Source: JBAZYK01 sp964582265 (GTDB lineage Bacteria; Patescibacteriota; Gracilibacteria; UBA1369). Taken from it: 19,864 bases of DNA. The stretch spans positions 1 through 19,864 of the forward strand of contig CAZOQT010000021.1 in assembly GCA_964582265.1 (NCBI GenBank). The letters are read 5' to 3'. The notes under the pieces were generated by a model. It ran no database searches. It saw only the letters and a program-made list of their open reading frames with translations, and was not told the origin of the DNA. Made by a program: the position numbers and the translations under genes. Position 1 is the first letter of the stretch, and every line of letters starts with the position of its first letter. Below, piece by piece: positions 1 to 6,846 of this stretch.

Positions 1-197
1 TTTTGGCCGTCAAAAACACCTTCAATTGTATGGCGTTCTTCATTAGAAATAGACCCCATTTTTTCTGCCATGGAAGCATATTGATTCTTGCCATTTGTAG
101 TTGTCATCTCAGCAAGAATTTGTTTAGCTGAACGAAGATTTGACTCTGCAGAATCCAACATTTCTTTAAGCAGAGCAATTTTTGATGCGGTGGACAT
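1..197 (-). CDS. Unknown protein, N-terminal 65 residues (runs off window)
   Basis: An open frame on the minus strand starts at the ATG at 197-195 and continues past the window edge. It begins MSTASKIALLKEMLDSAESN and reads through to ...IEGVFDGQ with no stop. The visible part is polar and probably helical (Lys/Glu/Ala/Ser/Met-rich), with no signal peptide and no membrane segment, so a cytoplasmic protein is likely. The tail 'IEGVFDGQ' resembles a conserved stretch I associate with short hypothetical proteins of Patescibacteria, but this is from memory and unverified. No function can be given. It has its own well-formed promoter just upstream, so it is probably a separate transcription unit from sbp rather than the end of that operon. 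Confidence 0.7.
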   Translation of the reverse strand, partial: MSTASKIALLKEMLDSAESNLRSAKQILAEMTTTNGKNQYASMAEKMGSISNEERHTIEGVFDGQ

Positions 198-234
198 TTT
201 GGTCTTTGTTTAAGATTTATTTTTATGTTACCTC

Positions 235-263
235 ATTATACCAAAAAACTTGCTTTATTACAA
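235..263 (-). promoter_or_regulatory. Sigma-70-type promoter for the partial gene at 1-197
   Basis: On the minus strand there is a perfect -10 TATAAT (240-235), preceded by GG, and a -35 TTGTAA (263-258; 4 of 6 to TTGACA) with a 17-bp spacer. Transcription would begin near 228, giving an A-rich leader of about 30 nt with no Shine-Dalgarno sequence close to the ATG. The TTGGTATAAT context recurs in front of the MscS gene. Confidence 0.65.
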
Positions 264-300
264 CAGCCTATTAGGGTTTTGCCATAGTGTATTTTGGCAC

Positions 301-660
301 TTAAATTTTTGTTTCTTTGTTTTCCATCATGTTTTGAAGCATTGCACGGCGTGTAGTACCAACATTAGAGAAAATACGGAAGGTAAAGACAAAGGTTGCA
401 GCCAGGTAAAGATCCAGGCCTAATTTATCTCCGAGCAAAGTAATGGCAATAGATAGAATAATATTAAAGAAAAGGCCAGTAATAAAGATAATCGCGTCGA
501 ATTTGTCATGGGTTATTTCTGCTCTGATTGCGCCAAAAAGGGCATCTAAAATACCCATAATCACTACAGCTGAATATTTTGTTAATTCCAACGGGATTGG
601 AATGTTAATGCCAAGTCCGATTAAAATGCCTATAACTATGCCAAGGATTGCCCAGATCAT
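301..660 (-). CDS. sbp: Small basic membrane protein, Sbp/DUF1290 family
   Basis: A 119-aa protein that matches the Sbp (DUF1290) family in length and pattern. It has a very hydrophobic N-terminus (about residues 2-20), a second hydrophobic stretch around 28-45, a charged loop with RAEITHDKFD, then two more membrane stretches at about 55-75 and 84-98, and a polar tail. In Bacillus the family member is encoded beside divIB, upstream of ftsA-ftsZ, and its function is not settled. Here it follows an FtsQ/DivIB-like gene by 32 bp on the same strand, which supports both calls. The start is the ATG at 660-658; no Shine-Dalgarno sequence is visible. The stop is TAA. ftsA/ftsZ are not in the window, and the next gene downstream has its own promoter. 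Confidence 0.8.
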   Translation of the reverse strand: MIWAILGIVIGILIGLGINIPIPLELTKYSAVVIMGILDALFGAIRAEITHDKFDAIIFITGLFFNIILSIAITLLGDKLGLDLYLAATFVFTFRIFSNVGTTRRAMLQNMMENKETKI

Positions 661-692
661 ATTAAATTAGTAATGAATAATTAGTGGTTTTG

Positions 693-1610
693 TTATTTTG
701 TTCTAGGCTTGTAGATAACTTTTTCATTGTCTGTACCGGATATTCGCAGGTCGATGTATTCCAAAGGTGTAGAATAGATATCTATTTTACCCAGGACTTT
801 TTTAAGTTTTTCCATTTGTAGGTTAAGTTCTTTTGTCATATCGATCCAGATCTCGAAATATTTTTCTGTGCGTAGATGGACTTCTCTTTCTATAAACAAG
901 TATTCGCTATCAATAACTTTCATGCCAAATTTTTCCTGAAAAAGTTTGGTTGCCTGCAAAATGTAATCCAGTTTATCTTCCGGGATGGGAGTGTCGTTTA
1001 TACTTAGTGCTTCCGAGGTCTTAATTTTGATATAAGGAAGTTCAGGATTTTCATTGTTTTGTTCAACGATGAGTCCAATAGTGTCAACCAGCAGCTTTTT
1101 TTGAACTTTGCCTACAACATTGATGATGTTAGCAGCAATTGGGTATTTTTCAAATTGAAGCTTAATTTTTTTAGGTAAAATTTTGATTATTTTGATTTTA
1201 TTTATATCTGGATGGATTTTTTTGATCTGACTAATAATTTGGGCTTCGTTTAAGAACAGGATGTTTTTACCTTTTTCTGCAGCTAGAACTTCGTTAACTG
1301 GGTCAGAAGAGTCTACGGTAATGCCGTCTTCTTCGATCTGCCAGCTTTGTAAGTCAAAATAATGTGTGGAGTTAAAGAAGTAAATGCCAGCGCCGGTGAG
1401 TACTAATATCAAAAAGATCCATAGCCATTTTCTGCTTTTTTTGGGAGCCTTTAGCCGAGCGGGAGGAATTAAAACGGAATGCCTTTTTTTGCTTCTTTTA
1501 AAAGCTCTTTCTGGTACTGAAGGTTTGTTAATGTACGGTGAACGTAGCTGCGAAATGCGACTTACACTACCAAATTTTTTTTTCTTTTTGAAAATTGAAA
1601 GGAGGCCCAC
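693..1610 (-). CDS. ftsQ: FtsQ/DivIB-like cell division protein
   Basis: A 305-aa bitopic protein with the FtsQ/DivIB layout. A long basic cytoplasmic N-terminus (residues 1-61, with a run of lysines at 8-12) is followed by one membrane helix (about 62-79, WLWIFLILVLTGAGIYFF). Then comes an extracytoplasmic POTRA-like domain (about 84-155, with 'ILPKKIKLQFEKYPIAANI' as its last strand) and a beta-rich domain. FtsQ/DivIB links early and late division proteins at the septum. The neighbour Sbp/DUF1290 gene supports the call, as divIB-sbp are adjacent in Bacillus. The start is GTG (1610-1608); an in-frame TAA lies just upstream, so no longer start is possible. It is the only gene here with a perfect AGGAGG, but that lies 21 nt before the GTG and inside a hairpin with the start codon. 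Sequence identity to known FtsQ is low, so the call rests on layout and context. Confidence 0.75.
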   Translation of the reverse strand: MGLLSIFKKKKKFGSVSRISQLRSPYINKPSVPERAFKRSKKRHSVLIPPARLKAPKKSRKWLWIFLILVLTGAGIYFFNSTHYFDLQSWQIEEDGITVDSSDPVNEVLAAEKGKNILFLNEAQIISQIKKIHPDINKIKIIKILPKKIKLQFEKYPIAANIINVVGKVQKKLLVDTIGLIVEQNNENPELPYIKIKTSEALSINDTPIPEDKLDYILQATKLFQEKFGMKVIDSEYLFIEREVHLRTEKYFEIWIDMTKELNLQMEKLKKVLGKIDIYSTPLEYIDLRISGTDNEKVIYKPRTK

Positions 1611-1636
1611 TTTTGATTATAAGAAATTGTGCCTCC
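1601..1636 (-). promoter_or_regulatory. Hairpin enclosing the Shine-Dalgarno and GTG start of ftsQ
   Basis: On the minus strand GGAGGC (1636-1631) can pair with GCCTCC (1606-1601). Two further pairs (AC 1630-1629 with GT 1610-1609) form beyond a 2-nt bulge. The first arm is most of the AGGAGG that overlaps the mgtC-like stop codon, and the second arm holds the first codons of ftsQ; the GTG lies at the loop side of that arm. A TATAAT also occurs in the loop (1621-1616) but has no -35 and lies too close to the start to be convincing as a promoter. A role in limiting or coupling ftsQ translation is inference. Confidence 0.45.
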
Positions 1637-2943
1637 TAAAAATATAGAAATCCGGCTAAACTGACAAGGAAAAGTCCACCGTAAATAATGGCCATTTGTT
1701 TAGTTAATTTTTTGTTGCCCAGGAAATGAATTAACAATACTTTTTGTGCCATGTTTAGGAAAAGCGTCATTAGTATAATGTTTTTGGCGTTTTCAAAATC
1801 AATTAATTTTCCTGCACTGGCTGCTGTGGAAATGGTGATGGGGTCATCTATCGCAAAAAGTGCCATCGCACCGGCAATCAGATAATAGTATTTTAATCCA
1901 AAGAAGGTTAAAAGTATCTTGGAAATTATTAAAGCACCAACTATGAATGCACAAAGTTTTATGGCTTCAGTAATTTCAAAAGGAGTTTTAAAGTTGGCCG
2001 TGTGTGAGATTTTGTCCGGTTTTTGGCTAAATAAAAGGTAAAGCCCTACACTCATCAAATACACAAACATCAATCCAACAGGAATTAGTGTGCGTATAAA
2101 AAGTTGTTCATTTAAGGCGCGTAGTTCAATAAAGGTCCTAATAAAACTTACGCCACAAGCCAAAACTATGCCGGCAACGAATGGCGTTTTAATATTGGGA
2201 AATTTTTTGCTTTTATAAGCCAGAGAGAGGGAAGTGGCGGTGCTGGAATAAAGGCCGCCAATCAAGCCAGAAATGCTGATCCCCTTATTTTTGCCAAAGG
2301 TTTTAACTAAAATGTATCCTAAAAAGCTTATGCCAGATACAAAAACGACTAAAAACCAGATATTATAGGGGTTTAAAATTTGAACTTGATTAAAGCTGGT
2401 TGGAAGTTGGCTTTGTGGAAAGATCGCTTGAAAAATTTGATTATCGTAACTTTGGTTTGGCAAAAGGGGTAAAATTACAAAAGCAATGATTGCGAATTTA
2501 ATGGTGTCAAAAAATTCCGGATAACTGATGTTATAAATGGCCTTATGCAAAAATTTTTTGTGCGATAGAACCAGTGTGATAATTATGGCTAAAATAAGGG
2601 CTAATTGGGAATATCCACTCATGGACATCGCTCCCAATAAAAAGACCAAAATGGTACTTATTTCGGTAGTGAAACCTACTTTTTTGTCTTTTAAAGTTAG
2701 TAAAATGTAGGAAGCAATTGTTAGAATCAGCATTGCACCCAAGCAAATTAGAAAGAGCACCGGGCTGATTGTCTTGCCCAAAATGGCGGAAACCGCGCCA
2801 AAGATGCTAATTAAAATATCGGTGCGGATGCCAATTGAACTTGAACTTTTGCCTAGCTGTTTTGTTTTTTCGCGTTCCAGGCCAATCAGGGCGCCAATAA
2901 TTATGCTTGTAGTGATGGGGAGGGCGATTGAGTTGAAGTCCAT
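1636..2943 (-). CDS. MgtC/SapB-family membrane protein with DUF4010 domain
   Basis: A 435-aa polytopic membrane protein. The N-terminal region carries the MgtC/SapB signature: hydrophobic helix, then GLERE (21-25), then GIRT (38-41) and a second helix. The rest (from about 150) is a series of hydrophobic helices with the DUF4010-type 'GLIGGLYSSTATSLSLAYKS' stretch. This two-domain form is common in bacteria and archaea, and the function of the DUF4010 version is not established; MgtC itself acts in low-magnesium and virulence physiology in Salmonella. The start is the ATG at 2943-2941, which overlaps the upstream gene by 43 bp, so translation is probably coupled. No Shine-Dalgarno is visible. 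The stop is TAG, whose bases overlap the AGGAGG in front of ftsQ. Placement in an operon with ftsQ may reflect shared transcription only. Confidence 0.85.
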   Translation of the reverse strand: MDFNSIALPITTSIIIGALIGLEREKTKQLGKSSSSIGIRTDILISIFGAVSAILGKTISPVLFLICLGAMLILTIASYILLTLKDKKVGFTTEISTILVFLLGAMSMSGYSQLALILAIIITLVLSHKKFLHKAIYNISYPEFFDTIKFAIIAFVILPLLPNQSYDNQIFQAIFPQSQLPTSFNQVQILNPYNIWFLVVFVSGISFLGYILVKTFGKNKGISISGLIGGLYSSTATSLSLAYKSKKFPNIKTPFVAGIVLACGVSFIRTFIELRALNEQLFIRTLIPVGLMFVYLMSVGLYLLFSQKPDKISHTANFKTPFEITEAIKLCAFIVGALIISKILLTFFGLKYYYLIAGAMALFAIDDPITISTAASAGKLIDFENAKNIILMTLFLNMAQKVLLIHFLGNKKLTKQMAIIYGGLFLVSLAGFLYF

Positions 2944-3710
2944 GGTGATTCAGGCTTTGATTTTAAAATAACTTCAGACAAAAAATCTAAAGGATTTGGA
3001 TAAGCATTTAAAAAGTGACTTAGTGATTTTGTCAGGTTTTCATTTTCCAACTTAGTGTGTCTATATTTTGTCTCTGATTTGCGTTTTGCAAAGTCAGGAT
3101 GGGTTTGCTGCTCAATTAACTGCATTCTTATTTCTTCAACTCTTTCTGCGAGATCTATGTTGTATTCCTGAATTTCTTTGTTTTTTTGGGCCAGGTTTAC
3201 TTTTTGTGTGTTGGAAAGTTGTATTAAAAATCTTGCAGGTATTTTGATGTTACATACAAGCATTGCTTGGCATATTGCAAATATAAATTCTTGTTTTAAT
3301 GTGACAATTCCATCTTTGCTATCTTCATCATAGAGTAATGCCAATTTTTTAAAGTCGATAACGCAATCGTCAAAACCAATTTGTGGTTTGTCCGATTGTA
3401 AATTATAAATTTCTGTATTTAATTGGCCGTCATTCCCAAGCTCGTCCTTAATATCTTCAATATCAATGTCTTCAAACTTTGGCTTAATTAGATCTAGTAA
3501 TTGGTAAAGTGTCGGTGTTAATGCTGTTTTTTGTTGTTCTGGAAATGCAGAATTTTCTAAATAAGCTTTTATTTTTTGACTTTCTGTTTCATTCAAAAGT
3601 AATTTTTCGGTAAATACTTCTGTAATTAAATTTACTTTAGCTTGTAGAAGTTCTTTGCCTTCTCCTTCATTGCCTTTTTCAGGATGTTGGTGGGGTACTG
3701 ATTTAATCAT
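2901..3710 (-). CDS. Unknown 269-aa cytoplasmic protein with coiled-coil segment
   Basis: I do not recognise this protein. It has no signal peptide or membrane segment. The N-terminal two thirds are acidic and mixed (for example DIDIEDIKDEL). Residues of about 165-225 are strongly charged and helical (for example AERVEEIRMQLIEQQ), consistent with a coiled coil, and the C-terminus is Ser/Pro-rich. The last 14 codons overlap the start of the mgtC-like gene in another frame. It begins with ATG at 3710-3708, right behind a strong promoter and without a Shine-Dalgarno sequence. It is probably the first gene of the operon leading to ftsQ and sbp. The length of the frame, the promoter and the tight junction with the next gene make it a real gene; nothing in the sequence tells its function. 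Confidence 0.75.
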   Translation of the reverse strand: MIKSVPHQHPEKGNEGEGKELLQAKVNLITEVFTEKLLLNETESQKIKAYLENSAFPEQQKTALTPTLYQLLDLIKPKFEDIDIEDIKDELGNDGQLNTEIYNLQSDKPQIGFDDCVIDFKKLALLYDEDSKDGIVTLKQEFIFAICQAMLVCNIKIPARFLIQLSNTQKVNLAQKNKEIQEYNIDLAERVEEIRMQLIEQQTHPDFAKRKSETKYRHTKLENENLTKSLSHFLNAYPNPLDFLSEVILKSKPESPWTSTQSPSPSLQA

Positions 3711-3733
3711 ATTTTTATTTTTATGTTCTTGTT

Positions 3734-3763
3734 ATTATACCATCATTTGGTCCTTATAGTCAA
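3734..3763 (-). promoter_or_regulatory. Strong sigma-70-type promoter of the unknown-mgtC-ftsQ-sbp operon
   Basis: Minus strand: -35 TTGACT (3763-3758, 5 of 6), an 18-bp spacer, and -10 TATAAT (3739-3734, perfect) preceded by GG. The predicted start of transcription near 3727 gives a leader of about 17 nt of A/T, with no ribosome binding site before the ATG at 3710. Confidence 0.75.
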
Positions 3764-3811
3764 AGGGGGCTTTTGGAATAAATTTGGCTCTGATTAAATT
3801 TTTTATTACAA

Positions 3812-3842
3812 AAAAATCCCCCATTTTTTGTGGAGGATTTTT
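3812..3842 (-). terminator. Rho-independent terminator behind the 52-aa gene
   Basis: A 12-bp stem is formed by 3842-3831 and 3823-3812 with a 7-nt loop. On the minus strand the arms read AAAAATCCTCCA and TGGGGGATTTTT, pairing fully with one U-G wobble, and the second arm ends in a U run. It lies 26 bp past the stop of the small gene at 3868-4026 and before the next promoter. The plus strand would have a C-A mismatch in the stem, so minus-strand function is favoured, although A and T runs flank both sides. Confidence 0.75.
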
Positions 3843-3867
3843 AAAATTTGTATTGCAGCGGTTATAA

Positions 3868-4026
3868 TTAGCCAACCATTTTTTCAGCCTCTTTTAATGC
3901 TTTAAGTAAAGCTTCTTTTCTTGGTTTAGCCTTTGCCTTGTTCTTGCGTTTTCTAAGTTTGCTCTTTGGTCTAAGAGAATTCATTGTAGAAAGGCCGTGT
4001 TGATGATTGATGTGCTTATTTGACAT
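3868..4026 (-). CDS. Small very basic protein, 52 aa, unknown function
   Basis: The reading frame starts with ATG at 4026-4024 and ends with TAA at 3870-3868. The protein begins MSNKHINHQHGLSTMNSL and continues with a dense basic stretch (residues about 21-37, KSKLRKRKNKAKAKPRK) and a short amphipathic helix (EALLKALKEAEKMVG). A charge this high in so small a protein suggests RNA or ribosome binding, as in small ribosomal proteins, but no family is recognised. It is supported as a gene by the terminator immediately behind it, by candidate promoter elements ahead of it, and by the fact that it fills the only sizeable gap on this strand. No Shine-Dalgarno precedes it. It could be the last gene of a unit with aspA, as no terminator separates them. 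Confidence 0.65.
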   Translation of the reverse strand: MSNKHINHQHGLSTMNSLRPKSKLRKRKNKAKAKPRKEALLKALKEAEKMVG

Positions 4027-4108
4027 AGTTTTTTGGGGCTATTATGGCTGAATTTAAATTGTACAGTTTGTTTGGTGCAAATAAAGCATGTCGCTTTAAA
4101 GCCTCAAT

Positions 4109-4137
4109 ATTTAAGCGGGAAAAGGTGATTAAGTCAA
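4109..4137 (-). promoter_or_regulatory. Candidate promoter for the 52-aa gene
   Basis: Minus strand: -35 TTGACT (4137-4132), a 17-bp spacer, -10 TTAAAT (4114-4109; 4 of 6). The leader would be about 75 nt. A second -10-like CATAAT (4046-4041) lies closer to the start codon but lacks a good -35. Confidence 0.35.
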
Positions 4138-4164
4138 GGAGAAGTGTGTCTGCTGGGAGCTTAA

Positions 4165-5622
4165 TTACGCATTTTGTTTAAGAAACTCCTGATATTTGGG
4201 ATTTGCTTTGATTTTGGCGGCTAGAGCTTTGTCTGTCAGTGCTGGTTTGGTGAGTTTGGTAGGCACTAGAATGCTCTCCAGCTCCTGTTTAGTCATAAAA
4301 TTGTGGTTTGCGACGGTATCGATTAGGGTTTGGCCTTTTTTGAGCGCTTCGTTTACAAGTAAAGCAGTTACTTTATAGCCAAGATAAGGGGAAAGCCCTG
4401 TAGCAAGGCAAAGGCTCTTTTGTAGTAATTCTTTACAGCGTTTTTCGTTAGCCTGAATTTTATCAACACAAAACACGCGGAACATGTTTATGCCGTTGAT
4501 AAGAAGTTCCATCGACCACATTAAATTGTACATAATGACCGGAGTCATTACATTTAGCTCTAACTGGCTGCCTTGAACGCCAAGATTGATGACAGTGTCG
4601 TTCCCAATAACCTGAAAGCCGATCATGTTCATGGCTTCTGGAACAGATGGATTGACCTTGCCTGGCATAATGGAAGAGCCTGGTTCAACGTCTGGCAAAG
4701 TGAGTTCGTTGATGCCGGCAACCGGTCCACTGGCGAGCAGTTTAAAATCGTTAGCAATGCGGATAAGGTCGTTTGCAAGGACGCGGAGGCCGTTACTTGC
4801 CTGCGTAAAGGCGTTCATACCGTGGGTAAGTTCCATTGGGTATTTGGTTGGTTTTAGTTTGAAGCCGGTTAATTTGCTAAGGTTTTTGACCATTAGGCTA
4901 CGGTATTTTGGGTGCGTGGTGATGCCTGTTCCAAGCGCGGTGGCGCCAATGCCGAGTTCGTTTAAATGGTTAAAGGATTCTTTAAGGTAGGCGAGACAGT
5001 GGTTAATTGCTGATCCATAAGCCTCAAACTCCTGGCCTAAAGTAATTGGAACTGCGTCTTGAACATGCGTGCGGCCAACTTTAAGGATTTTGCTGAACGC
5101 TTTAGCTTTTTTAAAAAGTGAGTCGCGGAGTTTTTGTACTTCTGGTAGCAGTTTTTTGAGTCTGATTAGTGCGGCCAAGCGGATGGCGGTCGGCGTTACA
5201 TCGTTAGAAGATTGAGCCCAGTTAACGTGATTATTTGGGGTTACAGGTTTGTATTCTCCTTTTTTACCGCCAAGGATTTCGTTAGCTCGATTGGCAATAA
5301 TTTCGTTAGTGTTCATGTTAAAAGGCGTTCCGGCTCCAGCTTGGAAAACATCCAAAGTAAACTGATCGTCAAATTTTCCGGCAATAAATTCATCACAGGC
5401 TTGAATAATAGCTTTGGCTAATTTTGGCTCCAGTTCACCAAGTTCGGCGTTTGTTATGGCTGCGGATTTTTTAATTAGCCCGTAAGCGATTTTTAGTTCC
5501 TGTGGCGCGTGTATGCCTGTGATTTGAAAGTTTTCCAGGGCGCGTGTGGTGAATGAGCCGTAGTAGGCATCGGCTGGCACCTGGACCGGTCCAATAGCGT
5601 CTTTTTCTAGGCGGGTTTGCAT
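4165..5622 (-). CDS. aspA: Aspartate ammonia-lyase (aspartase/fumarase superfamily)
   Basis: The enzyme reversibly splits aspartate into fumarate and ammonia in the cytoplasm. The 485-aa product has the superfamily signatures in order (numbered from this ATG): an N-terminal 'RLEKD..G..QVP.DAYYG' (the YYG is typical of aspartases), 'GAGTPFNMNTNE' (95-106), 'QSSNDVTPT' (137-145), 'GRTHVQDAVPITLGQEFEAY' (183-202) and the signature loop 'GSSIMPGKVNP' (315-325) with the catalytic serine. GQEFEAY favours aspartase over fumarase; fumarase C or another lyase of the family remains possible. The frame is open 4 codons further to a TTG at 5634, but the ATG at 5622-5620 fits the family start and is chosen. 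It lies 63 bp downstream of the MscS-like gene on the same strand, separated by a perfect inverted repeat. The Pro-Phe in the 95-106 loop is unusual to my knowledge. Confidence 0.88.
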   Translation of the reverse strand: MQTRLEKDAIGPVQVPADAYYGSFTTRALENFQITGIHAPQELKIAYGLIKKSAAITNAELGELEPKLAKAIIQACDEFIAGKFDDQFTLDVFQAGAGTPFNMNTNEIIANRANEILGGKKGEYKPVTPNNHVNWAQSSNDVTPTAIRLAALIRLKKLLPEVQKLRDSLFKKAKAFSKILKVGRTHVQDAVPITLGQEFEAYGSAINHCLAYLKESFNHLNELGIGATALGTGITTHPKYRSLMVKNLSKLTGFKLKPTKYPMELTHGMNAFTQASNGLRVLANDLIRIANDFKLLASGPVAGINELTLPDVEPGSSIMPGKVNPSVPEAMNMIGFQVIGNDTVINLGVQGSQLELNVMTPVIMYNLMWSMELLINGINMFRVFCVDKIQANEKRCKELLQKSLCLATGLSPYLGYKVTALLVNEALKKGQTLIDTVANHNFMTKQELESILVPTKLTKPALTDKALAAKIKANPKYQEFLKQNA

Positions 5623-5626
5623 GGAA

Positions 5627-5660
5627 AAGTACAATTAAAAAATTCTCTTTAATTGTACTT
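5627..5660. repeat. Perfect 13-bp inverted repeat at the aspA 5' end
   Basis: Arms AAGTACAATTAAA (5627-5639) and TTTAATTGTACTT (5648-5660) are exact reverse complements around an 8-nt loop. It ends 5 bp before the aspA ATG. A -10-like TATAAA lies just upstream on the minus strand (within 5661-5670). It could be an operator, an mRNA hairpin at the start codon, or a weak terminator for the upstream MscS gene. The stem is AT-rich with only two G-C pairs and no clean U tract follows, so operator or 5'-leader hairpin seems likelier. Confidence 0.7.
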
Positions 5661-5685
5661 GTTTATAATTAAAAGTGAATTAAAT

Positions 5686-6708
5686 CTACTCCGGCTCTTC
5701 TTCATCTGCAAATTGGACTTCCAGTTGAGGCTGGGCTGTTTGCGGTTGGCTCATGCCGGAAATTTCTGATCCCCCCAAATTGGCTTCGGAAGGACTAAAA
5801 ATTGGGTTTTGGTAAAAGGTATCTGTGCGCTTTTTGCGGTCTTCCGTAAGTGAATAATCAGTTTCTGTCTGGATGGTTTTTTCGTAAGGCTGGAAGACGT
5901 TTTGTTCGTTAAAGCTCTTGCTGATTTCAAGTGCGATTTCTGAACGGGTTTTTAAAATGTTGCAAGGCGTTTTAATCCAAAATTTAATGTTAAAAATGCA
6001 GGCAGTGTCTGTGAATTTTTTGAACACTACAGAAGCTCCGGGATTTTTAAGAATTTTGGAATTATTTTGTAGAATGCTTTCAAAGATTTTTAAAGCTTTG
6101 GCTATGTCTGTGCCGTAACCAAGCATCACATCAAAATCAATGCGACGCATGGTGTTATTGGAAAAATTGACGATTGATTGAGTCATTACGTCGCTGTTGT
6201 AGATGGTAATGAGCTTGTTATCGAAGGTTTGAAGAGTAGTAGATTGAAAATCTATCTTGTGAATTTTGCCCGTGTGTTCACGAATTTTAACAGTTTCACC
6301 AATTTTAAAAGGGGATTTAAACAGAATCAAAATGCCGGCAACATAGTTTTTGATGATGTCTTGCAGGCCGTAACTCAAGCCCAAAATCGCCACGCTTACA
6401 AGCAGTGTCATGTCTATGCCGATGAGTTTTAGGGCGATGGTTACGCTAATTATTAAAATAAAACCTGATGTGATTTTTTCTAAAAGGTTTAATACGGTGC
6501 GTTGGTCTTCATGCGTAGTTTCGACTTTTTGCAGGTATTTGCGCATATAGCGGATCATTAGAACGCCAATGGCAATAATGGCTGCGCCCCCAAGTACATC
6601 TAAAAACTTTAAAAAGATTTGAGGGATAAGTGTGTCAAAATTTAGTGATGAACTACTTGTTGTAGCGCCATCAATATTTAAATCTGTTGGGGCGATTGTT
6701 TTGGCCAT
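5686..6708 (-). CDS. MscS-family mechanosensitive ion channel
   Basis: A 340-aa inner-membrane channel of the small-conductance mechanosensitive type, which opens under membrane tension to release solutes. It has three membrane helices (about 30-53, 80-98, 102-128). The third is the pore-lining helix with the MscS pattern 'SVAILGLSYGLQDIIKNYVAGILILF', followed directly by the beta domain 'SPFKIGETVKI...G.I..I.F..T.L.T.DN....I.NS' and an alpha/beta C-terminal domain. The Pro-rich acidic tail ends EEEPE. An open frame extends 96 codons further upstream to 6996, but that stretch is unlike the family and runs over the divergent lipoprotein gene. The ATG at 6708-6706 sits 24 bp behind a promoter and is the likely start. 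No Shine-Dalgarno. The stop is TAG. Confidence 0.88.
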   Translation of the reverse strand: MAKTIAPTDLNIDGATTSSSSLNFDTLIPQIFLKFLDVLGGAAIIAIGVLMIRYMRKYLQKVETTHEDQRTVLNLLEKITSGFILIISVTIALKLIGIDMTLLVSVAILGLSYGLQDIIKNYVAGILILFKSPFKIGETVKIREHTGKIHKIDFQSTTLQTFDNKLITIYNSDVMTQSIVNFSNNTMRRIDFDVMLGYGTDIAKALKIFESILQNNSKILKNPGASVVFKKFTDTACIFNIKFWIKTPCNILKTRSEIALEISKSFNEQNVFQPYEKTIQTETDYSLTEDRKKRTDTFYQNPIFSPSEANLGGSEISGMSQPQTAQPQLEVQFADEEEPE

Positions 6709-6732
6709 GAATTTTGTTTTAATTTTCTTTAT

Positions 6733-6761
6733 ATTATACCAAAAAAGAGCAATTTGGGCAA
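6733..6761 (-). promoter_or_regulatory. Sigma-70-type promoter of the MscS-family gene
   Basis: Minus strand: -35 TTGCCC (6761-6756, 4 of 6), a 17-bp spacer, and -10 TATAAT (6738-6733) in the context TTGGTATAAT. The leader is about 18 nt to the ATG at 6708. This position is the main reason to reject the 96-codon N-terminal extension of the open frame. Confidence 0.65.
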
Positions 6762-6775
6762 TAATGCTACCGTCC

Positions 6776-6804
6776 TTGCACTTTGTAGGCTTTGTTCGTA
6801 GAAT
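6776..6804 (+). promoter_or_regulatory. Candidate promoter of the lipoprotein-PEP carboxylase unit
   Basis: Plus strand: -35 TTGCAC (6776-6781, weak, 3 of 6), a 17-bp spacer, and -10 TAGAAT (6799-6804, 5 of 6), with a leader of about 36 nt before the ATG at 6847. It lies back to back with the MscS promoter in the same 138-bp divergent region. Confidence 0.4.
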
Positions 6805-6846
6805 GTGGCAGATACAACTGATTATTTTATCTTTTAATTTATCGGG

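Noticed and set aside
280..299. Inverted repeat TGCCA...TGGCA past the sbp stop as a terminator
   Set aside because: The stem is only 5 bp with a 10-nt loop, and no U tract follows on the minus strand.
4044..4181. Plus-strand 45-codon frame MAEFKLYSLFGANKACRF...
   Set aside because: It has no recognisable pattern, lies antisense to the upstream region of the 52-aa gene and runs into the end of aspA; likely chance.
4573..4990. Two overlapping plus-strand frames antisense to aspA
   Set aside because: They mirror the conserved aspartase coding region, and their translations show no domain or start context.
5623..5634. TTG start four codons ahead of aspA
   Set aside because: It lies inside the inverted repeat, and the ATG at 5622 fits the family N-terminus.
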